From NCBI GenBank assembly GCA_965214495.1, contig OZ243958.1, positions 2,542,001 through 2,606,000 on the forward strand: a stretch of 64,000 nt of DNA, written 5' to 3'. The notes beneath the pieces were generated by a model that was not told the DNA's origin, made no database searches, and saw only the letters and a program-made list of their open reading frames with translations. The position numbers and the translations under genes were made by a program. This DNA is from JANQOH01 sp965214495. Its GTDB lineage: Bacteria > Pseudomonadota > Alphaproteobacteria > UBA7887. Shown one piece after another: positions 50,677 through 59,770 of the stretch; within the stretch, counting starts at the first letter, position 1; every line of letters starts with the position of its first letter.

Positions 50677-51981
50677 TTACCGTCGCGGCGCGCGATCCGC
50701 GAATTCGGGCCAGGCCACGAGGCCGAGTTCGGACTGGTCGGCGCCCAGTCTTTCGGCGGCGGCGTCGAGACGGATGCCCACGGTCGCCCTGAGCACGAAC
50801 CAGACCACGAAGCTGACCGTCGAGACGAACGCGCCGATCGCGACGATGCCCACGATCTGGCTGCCCAGACTGGCGGCCGGGTTGGTCAGCGGCACCGCCA
50901 GCGTGCCCCAGATACCGCATCCCAGATGAACGGGAATGGCGCCCACCACATCGTCGATGCGCAGGCGGTCGAGCAACGGAATGGCGAGAACGACCAGTCC
51001 GCCGCCAACGCCACCGATCAGTGTCGCCATGAAGAAGCTCGGCGTCTGCGGCTCGGCGGTGATGCTGACCAGCCCGCCGAGAGCGCCGTTGAGCATCATC
51101 GTCAGATCGACTTTGCCGTATAGCGCCCGGCTCCCGACCAGCGCGACGATCACTCCGGAGGCCGCGGCGAGATTGGTGTTGGCGAAGATCTGCGCCATAT
51201 CCGCGGCGGCGTCGCCGCCGTCGAGCGGCAATCGCGATCCGCCGTTGAACCCGAACCATCCGAGCCACAGAATGAACATGCCGAGCGCTGCAAGCGGTAG
51301 TGACGAGCCCGGCATCGGCGTGACCCGACCGCCGGGTCCGAACCTGCCCCTGCGCGCGCCGATCAGGATCGCACCCATCAGCGCCGCCCAGCCACCGGTC
51401 GAATGCACGATTGTCGAGCCGGCGAAATCGGCGAAGCCGCGTTCCCACAGCCAGCCGCCGCCCCAATGCCACGCCCCCTGGATCGGATAGATGACGCCGG
51501 TGAGCACGACGATGAAGAACAGGAAGGGCCACAACTTCACGCGCTCGGCGACCGCGCCCGAGACGATGGACGCGGCCGTGGCGACAAATGCCATTTGGAA
51601 GAACCATCCCGAGGGCAACGCGTAGTTGCCGCCGTCGGCATAGGTCGCGCCGGAGGAGTTGAACCATCCGAGACTGCCGACAACACCGCCGTTGACCCCG
51701 TCATACATCAGGTTGTAGCCGACGAAGAAGTACATCGCGCCGGCGATCGAATACAGCCCGATGTTCTTGGTACAGATAGCGGCAACGCTCTTGCTGCGCA
51801 CCATCCCCGATTCGAGCATGCAGAAGCCCGCGGCCATCCACATGACCAGCGCGCCGTTGAAGAGGAACGAGAAGGTGTTGAAGATGTAGGCCGTCTCGGC
51901 CGCCGTGGCGGCGGCGCTTGCCGGCGCGGCGACCATCAATACGCCGCCGGCCAGCGCCAGGATCTTGACCCGTGAGGTCAT
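50677..51981 (-). CDS. amt: Ammonium transporter
   Basis: Inner-membrane channel that takes up ammonium when nitrogen is scarce. The 434-residue protein starts with a cleavable signal sequence (KILALAGGVLMVAAPASAAA), as in AmtB, followed by about 11 membrane helices. Family landmarks are MAAGFCMLESGMVRSKS, DFAGSTIVHSTGGWAAL with the first pore His (His193), WFGFNGGSRLPLDGGDAA, and IPVHLGCGIWGTLAV with the second pore His. ATG 51981 is preceded by CAGGAGGACCGC, which decides the start. A glnK gene, often adjacent, is absent. A sigma-54-like promoter lies about 105 bp upstream. Confidence 0.96.
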   Translation of the reverse strand: MTSRVKILALAGGVLMVAAPASAAATAAETAYIFNTFSFLFNGALVMWMAAGFCMLESGMVRSKSVAAICTKNIGLYSIAGAMYFFVGYNLMYDGVNGGVVGSLGWFNSSGATYADGGNYALPSGWFFQMAFVATAASIVSGAVAERVKLWPFLFFIVVLTGVIYPIQGAWHWGGGWLWERGFADFAGSTIVHSTGGWAALMGAILIGARRGRFGPGGRVTPMPGSSLPLAALGMFILWLGWFGFNGGSRLPLDGGDAAADMAQIFANTNLAAASGVIVALVGSRALYGKVDLTMMLNGALGGLVSITAEPQTPSFFMATLIGGVGGGLVVLAIPLLDRLRIDDVVGAIPVHLGCGIWGTLAVPLTNPAASLGSQIVGIVAIGAFVSTVSFVVWFVLRATVGIRLDAAAERLGADQSELGLVAWPEFADRAPRR

Positions 51982-52084
51982 GCGGTCCTCCTGTCTTGGT
52001 GGGTTGCCGGCGCGCGGTGAACGCCGCGGCGCTTCGCGCTCGGCCCCGGGCGCTTCGACGGGCCGCCCGGACACGCTCTTCGCA

Positions 52085-52100
52085 ATCAAAAAGCGTGCCG
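52085..52100 (-). promoter_or_regulatory. Candidate sigma-54 promoter for amt
   Basis: On the minus strand CGGCACGCTTTTTGAT, compared with the consensus TGGCACG-N4-TTGCW. The -24 GG and the CACG block match; in the -12 element TTGA replaces TTGC, and the first base differs. The site ends about 104 bp before the amt ATG. Ammonium transporters are commonly NtrC/sigma-54 controlled, which supports the call, but the -12 C is normally important. Confidence 0.4.
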
Positions 52101-52152
52101 ACTCGCAACGCCGCGGATTCGTGCGCTTCCGGCGAGACAGGATGGTCAAATT

Positions 52153-52190
52153 TTGCTCATAAACCTCTTCATTGAACTGTTTATGAACAA
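52153..52190. promoter_or_regulatory. 12-bp inverted repeat between amidase and amt
   Basis: TTGCTCATAAAC, a 14-bp spacer, then GTTTATGAACAA: 11 of 12 positions pair. It is strikingly AT-rich in a GC-rich region. It sits 7 bp after the amidase stop and about 170 bp upstream of the amt start, roughly 50-70 bp beyond the candidate sigma-54 site. It could be an activator (enhancer) site for amt or a bidirectional hairpin; no U-tract supports a simple terminator. Confidence 0.4.
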
Positions 52191-52197
52191 TAGGCGG

Positions 52198-53550
52198 TCA
52201 CTTCAGGGCCTGCTCCATCGCCGCGCCGATACGCAGGAGCGGCGCATCGTGGCCGGCCGGCGCCATCGCCATGAGGCCGACCGGAAGGGCGGGGCCGCCG
52301 CAAGGGAGGGTCAGTGCGCAGCACGGCAGCACGTTGCCCAGGCGCGTGTTGCTCAGCGCGAGGAGATTGGCGCGGGCGTAGGCGTCGCCATCGACGCTCG
52401 TTTCGGCAAGCGGCGGCGGCAGGATGGGCGCCGTCGGCGCCAACACGGCGTCGAACGCCGCCATCCGGCGCCAGAGCGCGGGCGTGAAGCGGCGCGCCGC
52501 GGCGCGGACGGTCTCGACGTCGGCGGCGCTCATGCCGCGGCCCTGGTAAAACCGCGCCAGCACGTTCGGGTCGATCGAGTCGGCGTGTTCGTCGATCTGC
52601 TCGCGCCACTGGACGTAGCCTTCCGCGGTGACGATGCCGCCATGCCGCTCGAGGCAATCGTGGATCGCGGCGAATTCGGGAACCGGGCCGCGCTCGACGA
52701 CCGCCCCGGCCGCGGCCAGCGCTTCGACCGCGGTTTCCACGGCGCCGACCACCGCCGGGTCCGCTCCATCCAGCACCACGTCTTCGGCAACGAGAAAGCG
52801 GCTGCCCTCGAGACCCGCCTCCGCGAGGTCGATGGCGGCGCGGGCGGCCATGATGCCGAACAGCGCCGCCGCATCGGCCACGTCCACGCACAGGGGGCCG
52901 ACGGTGTCGAGGGTGGGCGCCAACGGCATCACGCCTTCGGTCGGCAGCACGCCGAACGAGGTCTTGAGCCCGACGAGGCGATTCCACGCCGCCGGAATGC
53001 GCACCGAGCCGCCGGTGTCGGAGCCGATTCCGGCAGCGGCGAGGCGGTGGGCCACCGAGGCGGCGGCGCCGCTTGACGATCCGCCGGGCGCCCTCGGCAC
53101 GTCGGTCATGACTGCGTTCGGCGGGGTGCCGGTCACCGGATTGGAACCGATCCCGCCGAGCGCGAACTGCACGGTGTTGGTTTTTCCGAGGCAAACGAGA
53201 CCGGCGCGGGTCGCCCGTTCGAGCACGCGCGCGTCGCGGCGGGGAACCCGCCCGGCGAACAACGGCGTGCCCATCTCGGTCGCGGTTCCGGCAGTGTCGT
53301 AGATGTCTTTCCACGAGATCGGCACACCGTCGAGCCGGCTCAGACGGCGCCCCCTGGCGGCCCGCTCCGCCGCGGCTTCGGCCTCGGCTTCGGCGCGCCG
53401 CCGCGTGGTCCGCACGTAGATCGCGTCGGCGCCGTCATGCGCGTCGATGCGCGCGTAGTAATGCGCGCACAGGGCGCGCGGGTCGATCTCGCCGCGGGCG
53501 ACGGCGTCACCCTGTTCGCACGCGCTCATCTCGTGCCAGGCCTGGGTCAT
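52198..53550 (-). CDS. Amidase (amidase signature family)
   Basis: A 450-residue hydrolase of the AS family, with the Ser-cisSer-Lys triad: Lys81 in PISWKDIYDTAGT, the cis-Ser in APGGSSSGAAASVA (about 154-167) and the nucleophile Ser182 in GSDTGGSVRIPAAWN. Members cleave amide bonds in small molecules or act as GatA. The lack of gatB/gatC neighbours and the divergent C-terminal region argue for a catabolic amidase with unknown substrate. It lies upstream of amt on the same strand, which would fit use of the released ammonia, but a promoter-like region separates them. The CaiB-type gene is just upstream. Confidence 0.9.
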   Translation of the reverse strand: MTQAWHEMSACEQGDAVARGEIDPRALCAHYYARIDAHDGADAIYVRTTRRRAEAEAEAAAERAARGRRLSRLDGVPISWKDIYDTAGTATEMGTPLFAGRVPRRDARVLERATRAGLVCLGKTNTVQFALGGIGSNPVTGTPPNAVMTDVPRAPGGSSSGAAASVAHRLAAAGIGSDTGGSVRIPAAWNRLVGLKTSFGVLPTEGVMPLAPTLDTVGPLCVDVADAAALFGIMAARAAIDLAEAGLEGSRFLVAEDVVLDGADPAVVGAVETAVEALAAAGAVVERGPVPEFAAIHDCLERHGGIVTAEGYVQWREQIDEHADSIDPNVLARFYQGRGMSAADVETVRAAARRFTPALWRRMAAFDAVLAPTAPILPPPLAETSVDGDAYARANLLALSNTRLGNVLPCCALTLPCGGPALPVGLMAMAPAGHDAPLLRIGAAMEQALK

Positions 53551-53598
53551 GATCGTGTTTCCGTTTGTGTTCGTTTCCCGGCAGGCGGCGCGACCGGC

Positions 53599-54822
53599 TC
53601 AGATCGTCCCGGCCGCCCGCAAGCCGGCGATCTCGTCGGCGGACAGGTCGAGGATCCTGGCGAGCACCTCATCGGTGTGCGCACCGAGCATCGGCGCCGA
53701 CGCGGTATAGCGGACCGGGGTCCGCGAGAACCGTAACGGACTCGCCGCGTGCGACGCCCCGACACCGGCGGCGTGCGGCAGGTCCACCTTCATGCCGCGG
53801 TGCACGACCTGCGGGTTGGCGAATACCTGGTCGATGCCGTTCACCGGCGACGCGGGCACGTTCTTCGCGGCCAACAGCGCCAGCCACCCGGCGCTGGCGC
53901 GGGTCCGCAGGACACCGCCGACGATTTCGTCGAGCGCATCGCGGTTCGCGAGCCGGCGCGGATTGTCGGCGAAGCGCGGGTCCGCCGCGAGTTCGGGCCG
54001 GCCGACGACCTCGCACAGGCGAGCGAACTGCCCGTCATTGCCGACGGCGATGACGATGTGGCCGTCGGCAGTGGGGTAGAGCTGATAGGGCGCCACGTTG
54101 GGGTGGGCGTTGCCCATGCGCCCCGGCGCCACCCCGCTGGTGAAATAGTTGGTCGCCATCATCGACAGCATCGCGACGGTCGAATCGAGCAGCGCGAGGT
54201 CGATATGCTGGCCCTCGCCGGTGCGCTCACGATGCGTCAGCGCCGCCAGGATGGCGATCGTCGCATACATGCCGCAGAACAGGTCGGAGACCGCGAGGCC
54301 GGCTTTCTGCGGCCCGCCGCCCGGCTTGTCGTCGCGTTCGCCGGTCAGGCTCATCAGCCCGCCCATCGCCTGGATCATGAAGTCGTAGCCACCGCGCGCG
54401 GCATAGGGTCCGGTCTGGCCGAAGCCGGTGATCGAGCAATAGACGAGACCCGGGTTGCCGGCGCTCAGGCTCTCGTAGTCGAGGCCGTAGCGGGCGAGGC
54501 CGCCGACCTTGAAATTCTCGATCAGCACATCGGACCTGGCGGCGAGCGCGCGGATCAGCTCCTGTCCGCCGGTCGAGGCGATATCGACGGCGATCGATTT
54601 CTTGCCGCGGTTGGCGCTGAGGAAATAGGCGGTTTCGGCGGTCGGCTCGCCGTCCGGGCCGGGAAGGAAGGGCGGCCCCCATTTGCGCGTGTCGTCGCCG
54701 GCGCCGGGGCGCTCGACCTTGACGACTTCGGCGCCGAGATCGGCAAGGGTTTGCGCCGCCCACGGGCCGGCGAGAATGCGCGACAGGTCGAGCACGCGGA
54801 TATGCGAAAGCGATGCGGTCAT
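53599..54822 (-). CDS. CaiB/BaiF family CoA-transferase
   Basis: A 407-residue class III CoA-transferase that moves CoA between carboxylic acids through an aspartyl-CoA intermediate. Features: LSHIRVLDLSRILAGPWAAQ at the start, DLGAEVVKVERPGAGDDTRK, FLSANRGKKSIAVDIAS, ALAARSDVLIENFKVGGLAR, the GFGQTGPYAARGGYDFMIQA segment and the domain ending SPVNGIDQVFANPQVVHRGM. The catalytic Asp is expected in the GYD region. The acyl substrate is unknown. It lies 48 bp upstream of the amidase, so the two may be cotranscribed. Confidence 0.93.
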   Translation of the reverse strand: MTASLSHIRVLDLSRILAGPWAAQTLADLGAEVVKVERPGAGDDTRKWGPPFLPGPDGEPTAETAYFLSANRGKKSIAVDIASTGGQELIRALAARSDVLIENFKVGGLARYGLDYESLSAGNPGLVYCSITGFGQTGPYAARGGYDFMIQAMGGLMSLTGERDDKPGGGPQKAGLAVSDLFCGMYATIAILAALTHRERTGEGQHIDLALLDSTVAMLSMMATNYFTSGVAPGRMGNAHPNVAPYQLYPTADGHIVIAVGNDGQFARLCEVVGRPELAADPRFADNPRRLANRDALDEIVGGVLRTRASAGWLALLAAKNVPASPVNGIDQVFANPQVVHRGMKVDLPHAAGVGASHAASPLRFSRTPVRYTASAPMLGAHTDEVLARILDLSADEIAGLRAAGTI

Positions 54823-55102
54823 GACGGCGCAGTCTTAGCGCGCACGGCGCGACCGGGAAACCGGTTTCACCGCCGGCGGGCGCGCTCGGCGACTTCCGCT
54901 GCCGCGTCCGCACCTTGCGCGAGGTCAACGGCGGTGTCCCGGCGGCGCGAGGTCAAGACAGGGGGCGGGAGCAGGCCGGTCGGCAGAACCGGTTCCCGTT
55001 TGGCGCGGCGCATGGATGCCGGCGGCACGCCCGCGCCGGCGAGTGCGCCGCGATCCGACTCCATCTTGCCGGGCGCCCGGCGCGATATATGATGACGCGT
55101 TG

Positions 55103-56062
55103 ATGGCCCCGCCGCTCGCTCACCGCGCGTTCACGCGCCGCCGGTTGCTCGGTATCGCCGGCATGAGCGCCGCCGAGATCGGCTATCTGCTGGATCTCGC
55201 CGACCGCTACGTGGCGCTGAATCGGGAAGCCGGCAAGAAGCGCTCGTGGCTGCGCGGGCGCACGCTGATCAACCTGTTCTTCGAAACCTCGACCCGCACG
55301 CGCACCTCGTTCGAGATCGCGGGCAAGCGGCTCGGCGCCGACGTCGTCAACATGCAGGCCGAAGTCAGCGCCATAAAAAAGGGCGAAACGCTGATCGATA
55401 CCGCGATGACGCTGAACGCCATGCGCCCCGACGCACTGGCCGTACGCCACCCGGATTCGGGCGCGGTGAAATTGTTGAGCGAGAAGGTGGCCTGCGCGGT
55501 GATCAATGCCGGCGACGGCAGCCACGAACACCCCACCCAAGCGCTGCTCGACGCACTGACGGTGCGCCGCCGGCGCGGGCGCATCGCCGGCCTGCGGGTG
55601 GCGATCTGCGGCGACATCCGCCACAGCCGCGTCGCGCGGTCGAACGTCCATTTGTTCACCGCGTTGGGGGCGCGGGTGCGGCTGATCGCGCCGCCGACCC
55701 TGCTGCCGTCGGCGGTCGAGCGCCTCGGAGTCGAGACCTTTCACGACATGGCGGCGGGTCTGGACGGATGCGACGTGGTGATGATGCTGCGATTGCAGAG
55801 CGAACGCATGACAGGCTCCTGGGTGCCCTCGATGCGCGAGTATTTTCATTTCTGGGGGCTCGACGAGGCCAAGCTTGCGCGCGCCCGGCCCGATGCGCTG
55901 GTGATGCATCCGGGACCGATCAATCGCGGCGTCGAGATCGACAGCGAGATCGCCGACAACCTCGCGCGCAGCGTCATCCTGGACCAGGTCGAGCTCGGGG
56001 TCGCGGTGCGTATGGCGTGTCTGGCGGCGCTGTTGAACGCCGACGACTGCGGCGCGCCGTAA
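55103..56062 (+). CDS. pyrB: Aspartate carbamoyltransferase catalytic subunit
   Basis: Forms carbamoyl aspartate, the committed step of pyrimidine synthesis. The 319-residue protein has the carbamoyl-phosphate site LFFETSTRTRTSFEIAGKRL (STRTR at 63-67), VINAGDGSHEHPTQALLDAL, VAICGDIRHSRVARSN and MHPGPINRGVEI. ATG 55103 is chosen because the extension upstream lacks homology. No pyrI regulatory subunit is present; pyrC follows directly, as in the class of ATCases that form complexes with a dihydroorotase-like partner. Confidence 0.96.
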   Translation: MAPPLAHRAFTRRRLLGIAGMSAAEIGYLLDLADRYVALNREAGKKRSWLRGRTLINLFFETSTRTRTSFEIAGKRLGADVVNMQAEVSAIKKGETLIDTAMTLNAMRPDALAVRHPDSGAVKLLSEKVACAVINAGDGSHEHPTQALLDALTVRRRRGRIAGLRVAICGDIRHSRVARSNVHLFTALGARVRLIAPPTLLPSAVERLGVETFHDMAAGLDGCDVVMMLRLQSERMTGSWVPSMREYFHFWGLDEAKLARARPDALVMHPGPINRGVEIDSEIADNLARSVILDQVELGVAVRMACLAALLNADDCGAP

Positions 56063-56063
56063 C

Positions 56064-57371
56064 ATGCCCGTTCCGGGCCGCACCGCCTGGATCAATGCGC
56101 GGCTCGTCGATCCGGCAAGCGGTCTCGACGCAGCGGGCGCCCTGCTGACCGAGGGCCGCCGCATCGCCGACCTCGGCCCGCGCCTGTTCGCCGACGGGGT
56201 TCCTGACGGCGTCGCGACGGTAGATTGCGGCGGCCGCTGCCTCGCGCCCGGCCTGGTCGATATGCGGGCCCATCTGCGCGAGCCGGGCGCCGGGCACAAG
56301 GAAACGCTGGCAAGCGCGAGCCGTGCGGCGGCGGCGGGCGGCGTGACCAGCATCGCCTGTATGCCGAACACCGATCCGCCGATCGACCAGACCGCATTGA
56401 TCGAGTTCATCGCCCGCCGGGCGCGCGAAACCAGCCTGGTCAAAATCTACCCGGTCGCCGCGATCACCCGGGGGCGGCGAGGGCGCGAACTCACCGAGCT
56501 CGGCTTGCTGAAGGAAGCCGGCGCGGTCGGGTTCTCCGACGCCGACCGCGCCGTCGCCGACAGCCGCGTCATGCTGAGAGCGCTGACCTATGCACGCGCG
56601 GTGGGCGCGCTGATCATGCAGCATCCCGAAGACCATGCGTTGACCGAGGGCGGGATGATGAACGACGGCGAACTCGCCACCCGCCTGGGCCTGCCCGGAA
56701 TGCCGGCGGTCGCCGAGGCGATCACCGTCGAGCGCGACCTGCGGCTGGCCGAGGCGGCGGGCGCGCCGTATCACGTGGCGCATCTGTCCACTGCGGCGGC
56801 GGTCGATGCGGTGCGGCGGGCGAAAGCGCGCGGACTTCCCGTGACCTGCGCCACCGCGCCGCACTATTTCACGCTGAACGAAAGCGCCGTCGCCGACTAC
56901 CGCACTTTCGCCAAGGTGCGCCCGCCATTGCGCGGCGAGGACGACCGACTCGCGATCGTCGAAGGGCTCGCGGACGGGACGATCGACGCGATCGTGAGCG
57001 ACCATGCGCCGCACGACCAGGATTCGAAGCGCACGACTTTCACCCAGGCGGCGTTCGGAATGCTGGGGCTGGAAACCATGCTCAGCCTGTCTCTGGCGCT
57101 GGTGCACCAGGGGCGCATGGGTCTTTCCGCGCTGCTCGACCGGATGACGGCGACTCCGGCGCGTCTGCTGGGCCTGCGACAAGGCGTGCTGGCGCGCGGC
57201 GCACCGGCCGATCTGGTGCTGATCGATCTCGACACTCCGTGGGTCATCGACCCCGACGCCTTGCTCTCGAAGTCGAAGAATGCGCCCTATGAGCGGCACG
57301 CCGTGCAGGGGCGCGCGGTGCGCACCGTCGTCGCCGGCGAAACCGTGTTCCCGTTCGAGGAGGCCGCCTGA
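56064..57371 (+). CDS. pyrC: Dihydroorotase, class I, with altered metal site
   Basis: Cyclises carbamoyl aspartate to dihydroorotate, or serves as the structural partner of PyrB. The 435-residue amidohydrolase has DMRAHLREPGAGHKETLASA (66-85), SIACMPNTDPP, MQHPEDHALTEGGMMNDGE, YHVAHLSTAAAVDAV, KVRPPLR and IVSDHAPHDQDSKR. The normal HxH metal pair is RAH here: the first His is Arg68, while His70 and the later His and Asp ligands remain. Some alphaproteobacterial and pseudomonad PyrC' proteins lack metal ligands and are inactive, so activity is uncertain. It starts 1 bp after the pyrB stop and overlaps plsY by one base. Confidence 0.9.
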   Translation: MPVPGRTAWINARLVDPASGLDAAGALLTEGRRIADLGPRLFADGVPDGVATVDCGGRCLAPGLVDMRAHLREPGAGHKETLASASRAAAAGGVTSIACMPNTDPPIDQTALIEFIARRARETSLVKIYPVAAITRGRRGRELTELGLLKEAGAVGFSDADRAVADSRVMLRALTYARAVGALIMQHPEDHALTEGGMMNDGELATRLGLPGMPAVAEAITVERDLRLAEAAGAPYHVAHLSTAAAVDAVRRAKARGLPVTCATAPHYFTLNESAVADYRTFAKVRPPLRGEDDRLAIVEGLADGTIDAIVSDHAPHDQDSKRTTFTQAAFGMLGLETMLSLSLALVHQGRMGLSALLDRMTATPARLLGLRQGVLARGAPADLVLIDLDTPWVIDPDALLSKSKNAPYERHAVQGRAVRTVVAGETVFPFEEAA

Positions 57372-58063
57372 TGCCCGATCCACTCGGCGGACTGTCCTAC
57401 ACATGGCCTCTATACGCCGCCGGCCTGATCGCGTTTCTCCTCGGTTCGATCCCGTTCGGCCTCGTCCTGTCGCGGCTTGCCGGGGCCGGCGACCCGCGCC
57501 GCATCGGCTCGGGCAATATCGGCGCCACGAACGTGCTGCGCACGGGCCGCAGGGGCCTCGCGGCGCTGACCCTGCTGCTCGACGGCGGCAAGGGGACGGC
57601 GGCGGCGTTCGCTGCGGGGATTTACGGCCCCGATATCCAGGTGGTCGCCTGCGTTGCCGTGGTGCTGGGTCACATGTTCCCGCCGTGGTTGATGTTTCGC
57701 GGCGGCAAGGGGGTTGCGACGGCGTTCGGCGTGTTGCTGGTAACGAGCTGGCCGATCGCGCTGACGGCGGCGCTGGTCTGGGTGGCGGTCGCCGCCGCCA
57801 CCCGCTACTCGTCGCTCGCGGCCATCGCGGCGATGGTCGCCGCGCCGGTCGCGTTCTGGGCGATGCTGGAGGCGCAGTTCACCGGCGCGTTGCCGTGGTG
57901 GCTGCCGGGCGTGCCGCAGCAGATGCAGATGACCGCGCTGGTCTCGATCATGGTGATCCTGCGCCACCACGCCAACATCCGCCGCCTGCTGGCGGGCGAG
58001 GAGTCGAAGATCGGCGCGCCCCCGGCTGTGGGCGGACAGGATGGAAAAACAGCGCGGAAATGA
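57371..58063 (+). CDS. plsY: Glycerol-3-phosphate acyltransferase PlsY
   Basis: Membrane enzyme that acylates glycerol 3-phosphate with acyl phosphate, starting phospholipid synthesis. The 230-residue protein has five or so membrane segments and the three PlsY motifs: IPFGLVLSRLAGAGDPRRIG with GSGNIGATNVLRTGRRG, DGGKGTAAAF, and RGGKGVATAFGVLL. The length is slightly above the family norm owing to a polar C-terminal tail. The ATG overlaps the pyrC stop. pyrB-pyrC-plsY is a conserved alphaproteobacterial order, in which dprA usually follows; here a transporter operon follows. Confidence 0.95.
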   Translation: MPDPLGGLSYTWPLYAAGLIAFLLGSIPFGLVLSRLAGAGDPRRIGSGNIGATNVLRTGRRGLAALTLLLDGGKGTAAAFAAGIYGPDIQVVACVAVVLGHMFPPWLMFRGGKGVATAFGVLLVTSWPIALTAALVWVAVAAATRYSSLAAIAAMVAAPVAFWAMLEAQFTGALPWWLPGVPQQMQMTALVSIMVILRHHANIRRLLAGEESKIGAPPAVGGQDGKTARK

Positions 58064-58113
58064 CTACCTGACACGGAACGCCCCGCTGCAATCCACGAAC
58101 GAGGTCTTCGTCG

Positions 58114-59757
58114 ATGGTCCGGCTTTTCGCCTTCCTGTTCACCGCCGTGCTCGCCCTGCCCACCGCCGCGCGCGACACGCTGGTGATCGGCATCACGCAG
58201 TATCCGGCCACCCTGAATCCGCACATCGATTCGATGCTGGCGAAATCCTACGTGCTGAACGCCACCATGCGACCGATCACCGCCTACGATCGGGACTGGA
58301 ATCTGGTCTGCATTCTGTGCACCGAACTGCCCACTATCGAGAACGGACTGGCGGTGCGCGAGACGCTGGAGAACGGCGACACCGGCGTCGCGGTGACCTA
58401 CGACATCCACCCCGAAGCGACGTGGGGAGACGGTGTCCCGGTCACCGCGGACGACGTGGTCTTCACCTGGGAGGTGGGGCGGAACGAACTGTCGGGGTTC
58501 GCGAGTAACGAGGGATTTCGGCGCACACTGGCCATCGACGTGGTCGACGACAAGACCTTCACCGTCCACATCGACCGGCTGACCTACCAGTACAACGACA
58601 ACCCGTTGATGCTTCTGCCGCGGCACCTGGAGGAAGCGGCGTTCGCCGAACCGGCGGAATACCGCCATCGCACGCTCTACAATACGGATCCGACCAATCC
58701 GGGCCTCTATTTCGGTCCCTACCGCATCGCCGAGGTCGCTTCGGGCTCGCATATCGTTCTGGAGCGCAACCCGACATGGTATGGCCAGGCGCCGGCGTTC
58801 GATCGGGTCGTCGTCCGGGTGATCGAGAACACGGCGGCGCTGGAGGCGAATCTGCTGTCGGGCGAGATCGACTACGTGGCCGGCGAGCTGGGCTTCACCA
58901 TCGAACAGGCGATGTCGTTCGAGCGTCGCCACGGCGACCGTTTCCGTCTGTTCTACAAGCCCGGCCTCATCTACGAGCATCTCGACGTCAATCTCGACAA
59001 TCCCCGCCTGGCGGACCGTCGGGTGCGCCAGGCGCTGCTCTACGCCCTGGACCGCGAGCGACTGACCGAGCAATTGTTCGGCGGGCATCAACCGGTCGCG
59101 AATTCGAACGTCAACCCGCTCGACCGGGCCTACAGCGATGCGGTCCCCGTCTATCGCCACGACCCGACTCGCGCCGCCACGCTGCTCGACGAAGCGGGGT
59201 GGACCGAGGCGATCGACGGGGTGCGGCACAACGCCGCCGGCGAGCCGCTCGCCTTCACGCTCATGACGACGTCGGGCGACAAGTCGCGCGCGCTGGTGCA
59301 GCAGGTCTTGCAGAACCAGTGGGCGGCGGTGGGGGTCAAGGTGAACATCCGCAACGAACCGGCGCGGGTGTTCTTCGGCCAGACCGTGACGAAACGGGCG
59401 AACGACGGCCTGTCGATGTTCGCCTGGCTCAGCCTACCCGAAACGGTGCCGCTCTCGACCCTGAAATCCGACCAGATTCCGAGCGCGGAGAACGGCTGGT
59501 CGGGACAGAATTTTCCGGGCTACCGAAGCGCCCGCATGGACGAGTTGATCGATCTGATCGAACGCGAGCTCGATCCGACAGCGCGCCTCCCCCTGTGGGC
59601 GGAACTACAGACGCTCTACGCCACCGACCTGCCCGCCCTGCCGCTCTTCTTCCGCGCCGAACCCTATGTCTTTCCCGCCTGGCTCGAAGGCGTGCGACCG
59701 ACGGGGCACAACATCACGACTACCATGTGGATCGAGGAATGGCGGGTGGTGGACTGA
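58114..59757 (+). CDS. ABC transporter substrate-binding protein, peptide/opine type (SBP_bac_5)
   Basis: Periplasmic binding protein of an oligopeptide-type importer. The 547-residue protein has a signal peptide (VRLFAFLFTAVLALPTAARD), the SBP_bac_5 start TLVIGITQYPATLNPHIDSM, EATWGDGVPVTADDVVFTWE, the fold-typical VRQALLYALDRERLTEQLF, and LPALPLFFRAEPYVFP near the C terminus. The first gene of a complete five-gene operon, with ATPases and permeases following. The ligand cannot be told from sequence; peptides are the default for this family. Confidence 0.92.
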   Translation: MVRLFAFLFTAVLALPTAARDTLVIGITQYPATLNPHIDSMLAKSYVLNATMRPITAYDRDWNLVCILCTELPTIENGLAVRETLENGDTGVAVTYDIHPEATWGDGVPVTADDVVFTWEVGRNELSGFASNEGFRRTLAIDVVDDKTFTVHIDRLTYQYNDNPLMLLPRHLEEAAFAEPAEYRHRTLYNTDPTNPGLYFGPYRIAEVASGSHIVLERNPTWYGQAPAFDRVVVRVIENTAALEANLLSGEIDYVAGELGFTIEQAMSFERRHGDRFRLFYKPGLIYEHLDVNLDNPRLADRRVRQALLYALDRERLTEQLFGGHQPVANSNVNPLDRAYSDAVPVYRHDPTRAATLLDEAGWTEAIDGVRHNAAGEPLAFTLMTTSGDKSRALVQQVLQNQWAAVGVKVNIRNEPARVFFGQTVTKRANDGLSMFAWLSLPETVPLSTLKSDQIPSAENGWSGQNFPGYRSARMDELIDLIERELDPTARLPLWAELQTLYATDLPALPLFFRAEPYVFPAWLEGVRPTGHNITTTMWIEEWRVVD

Positions 59758-59770
59758 AGCCGCTGCGCCG

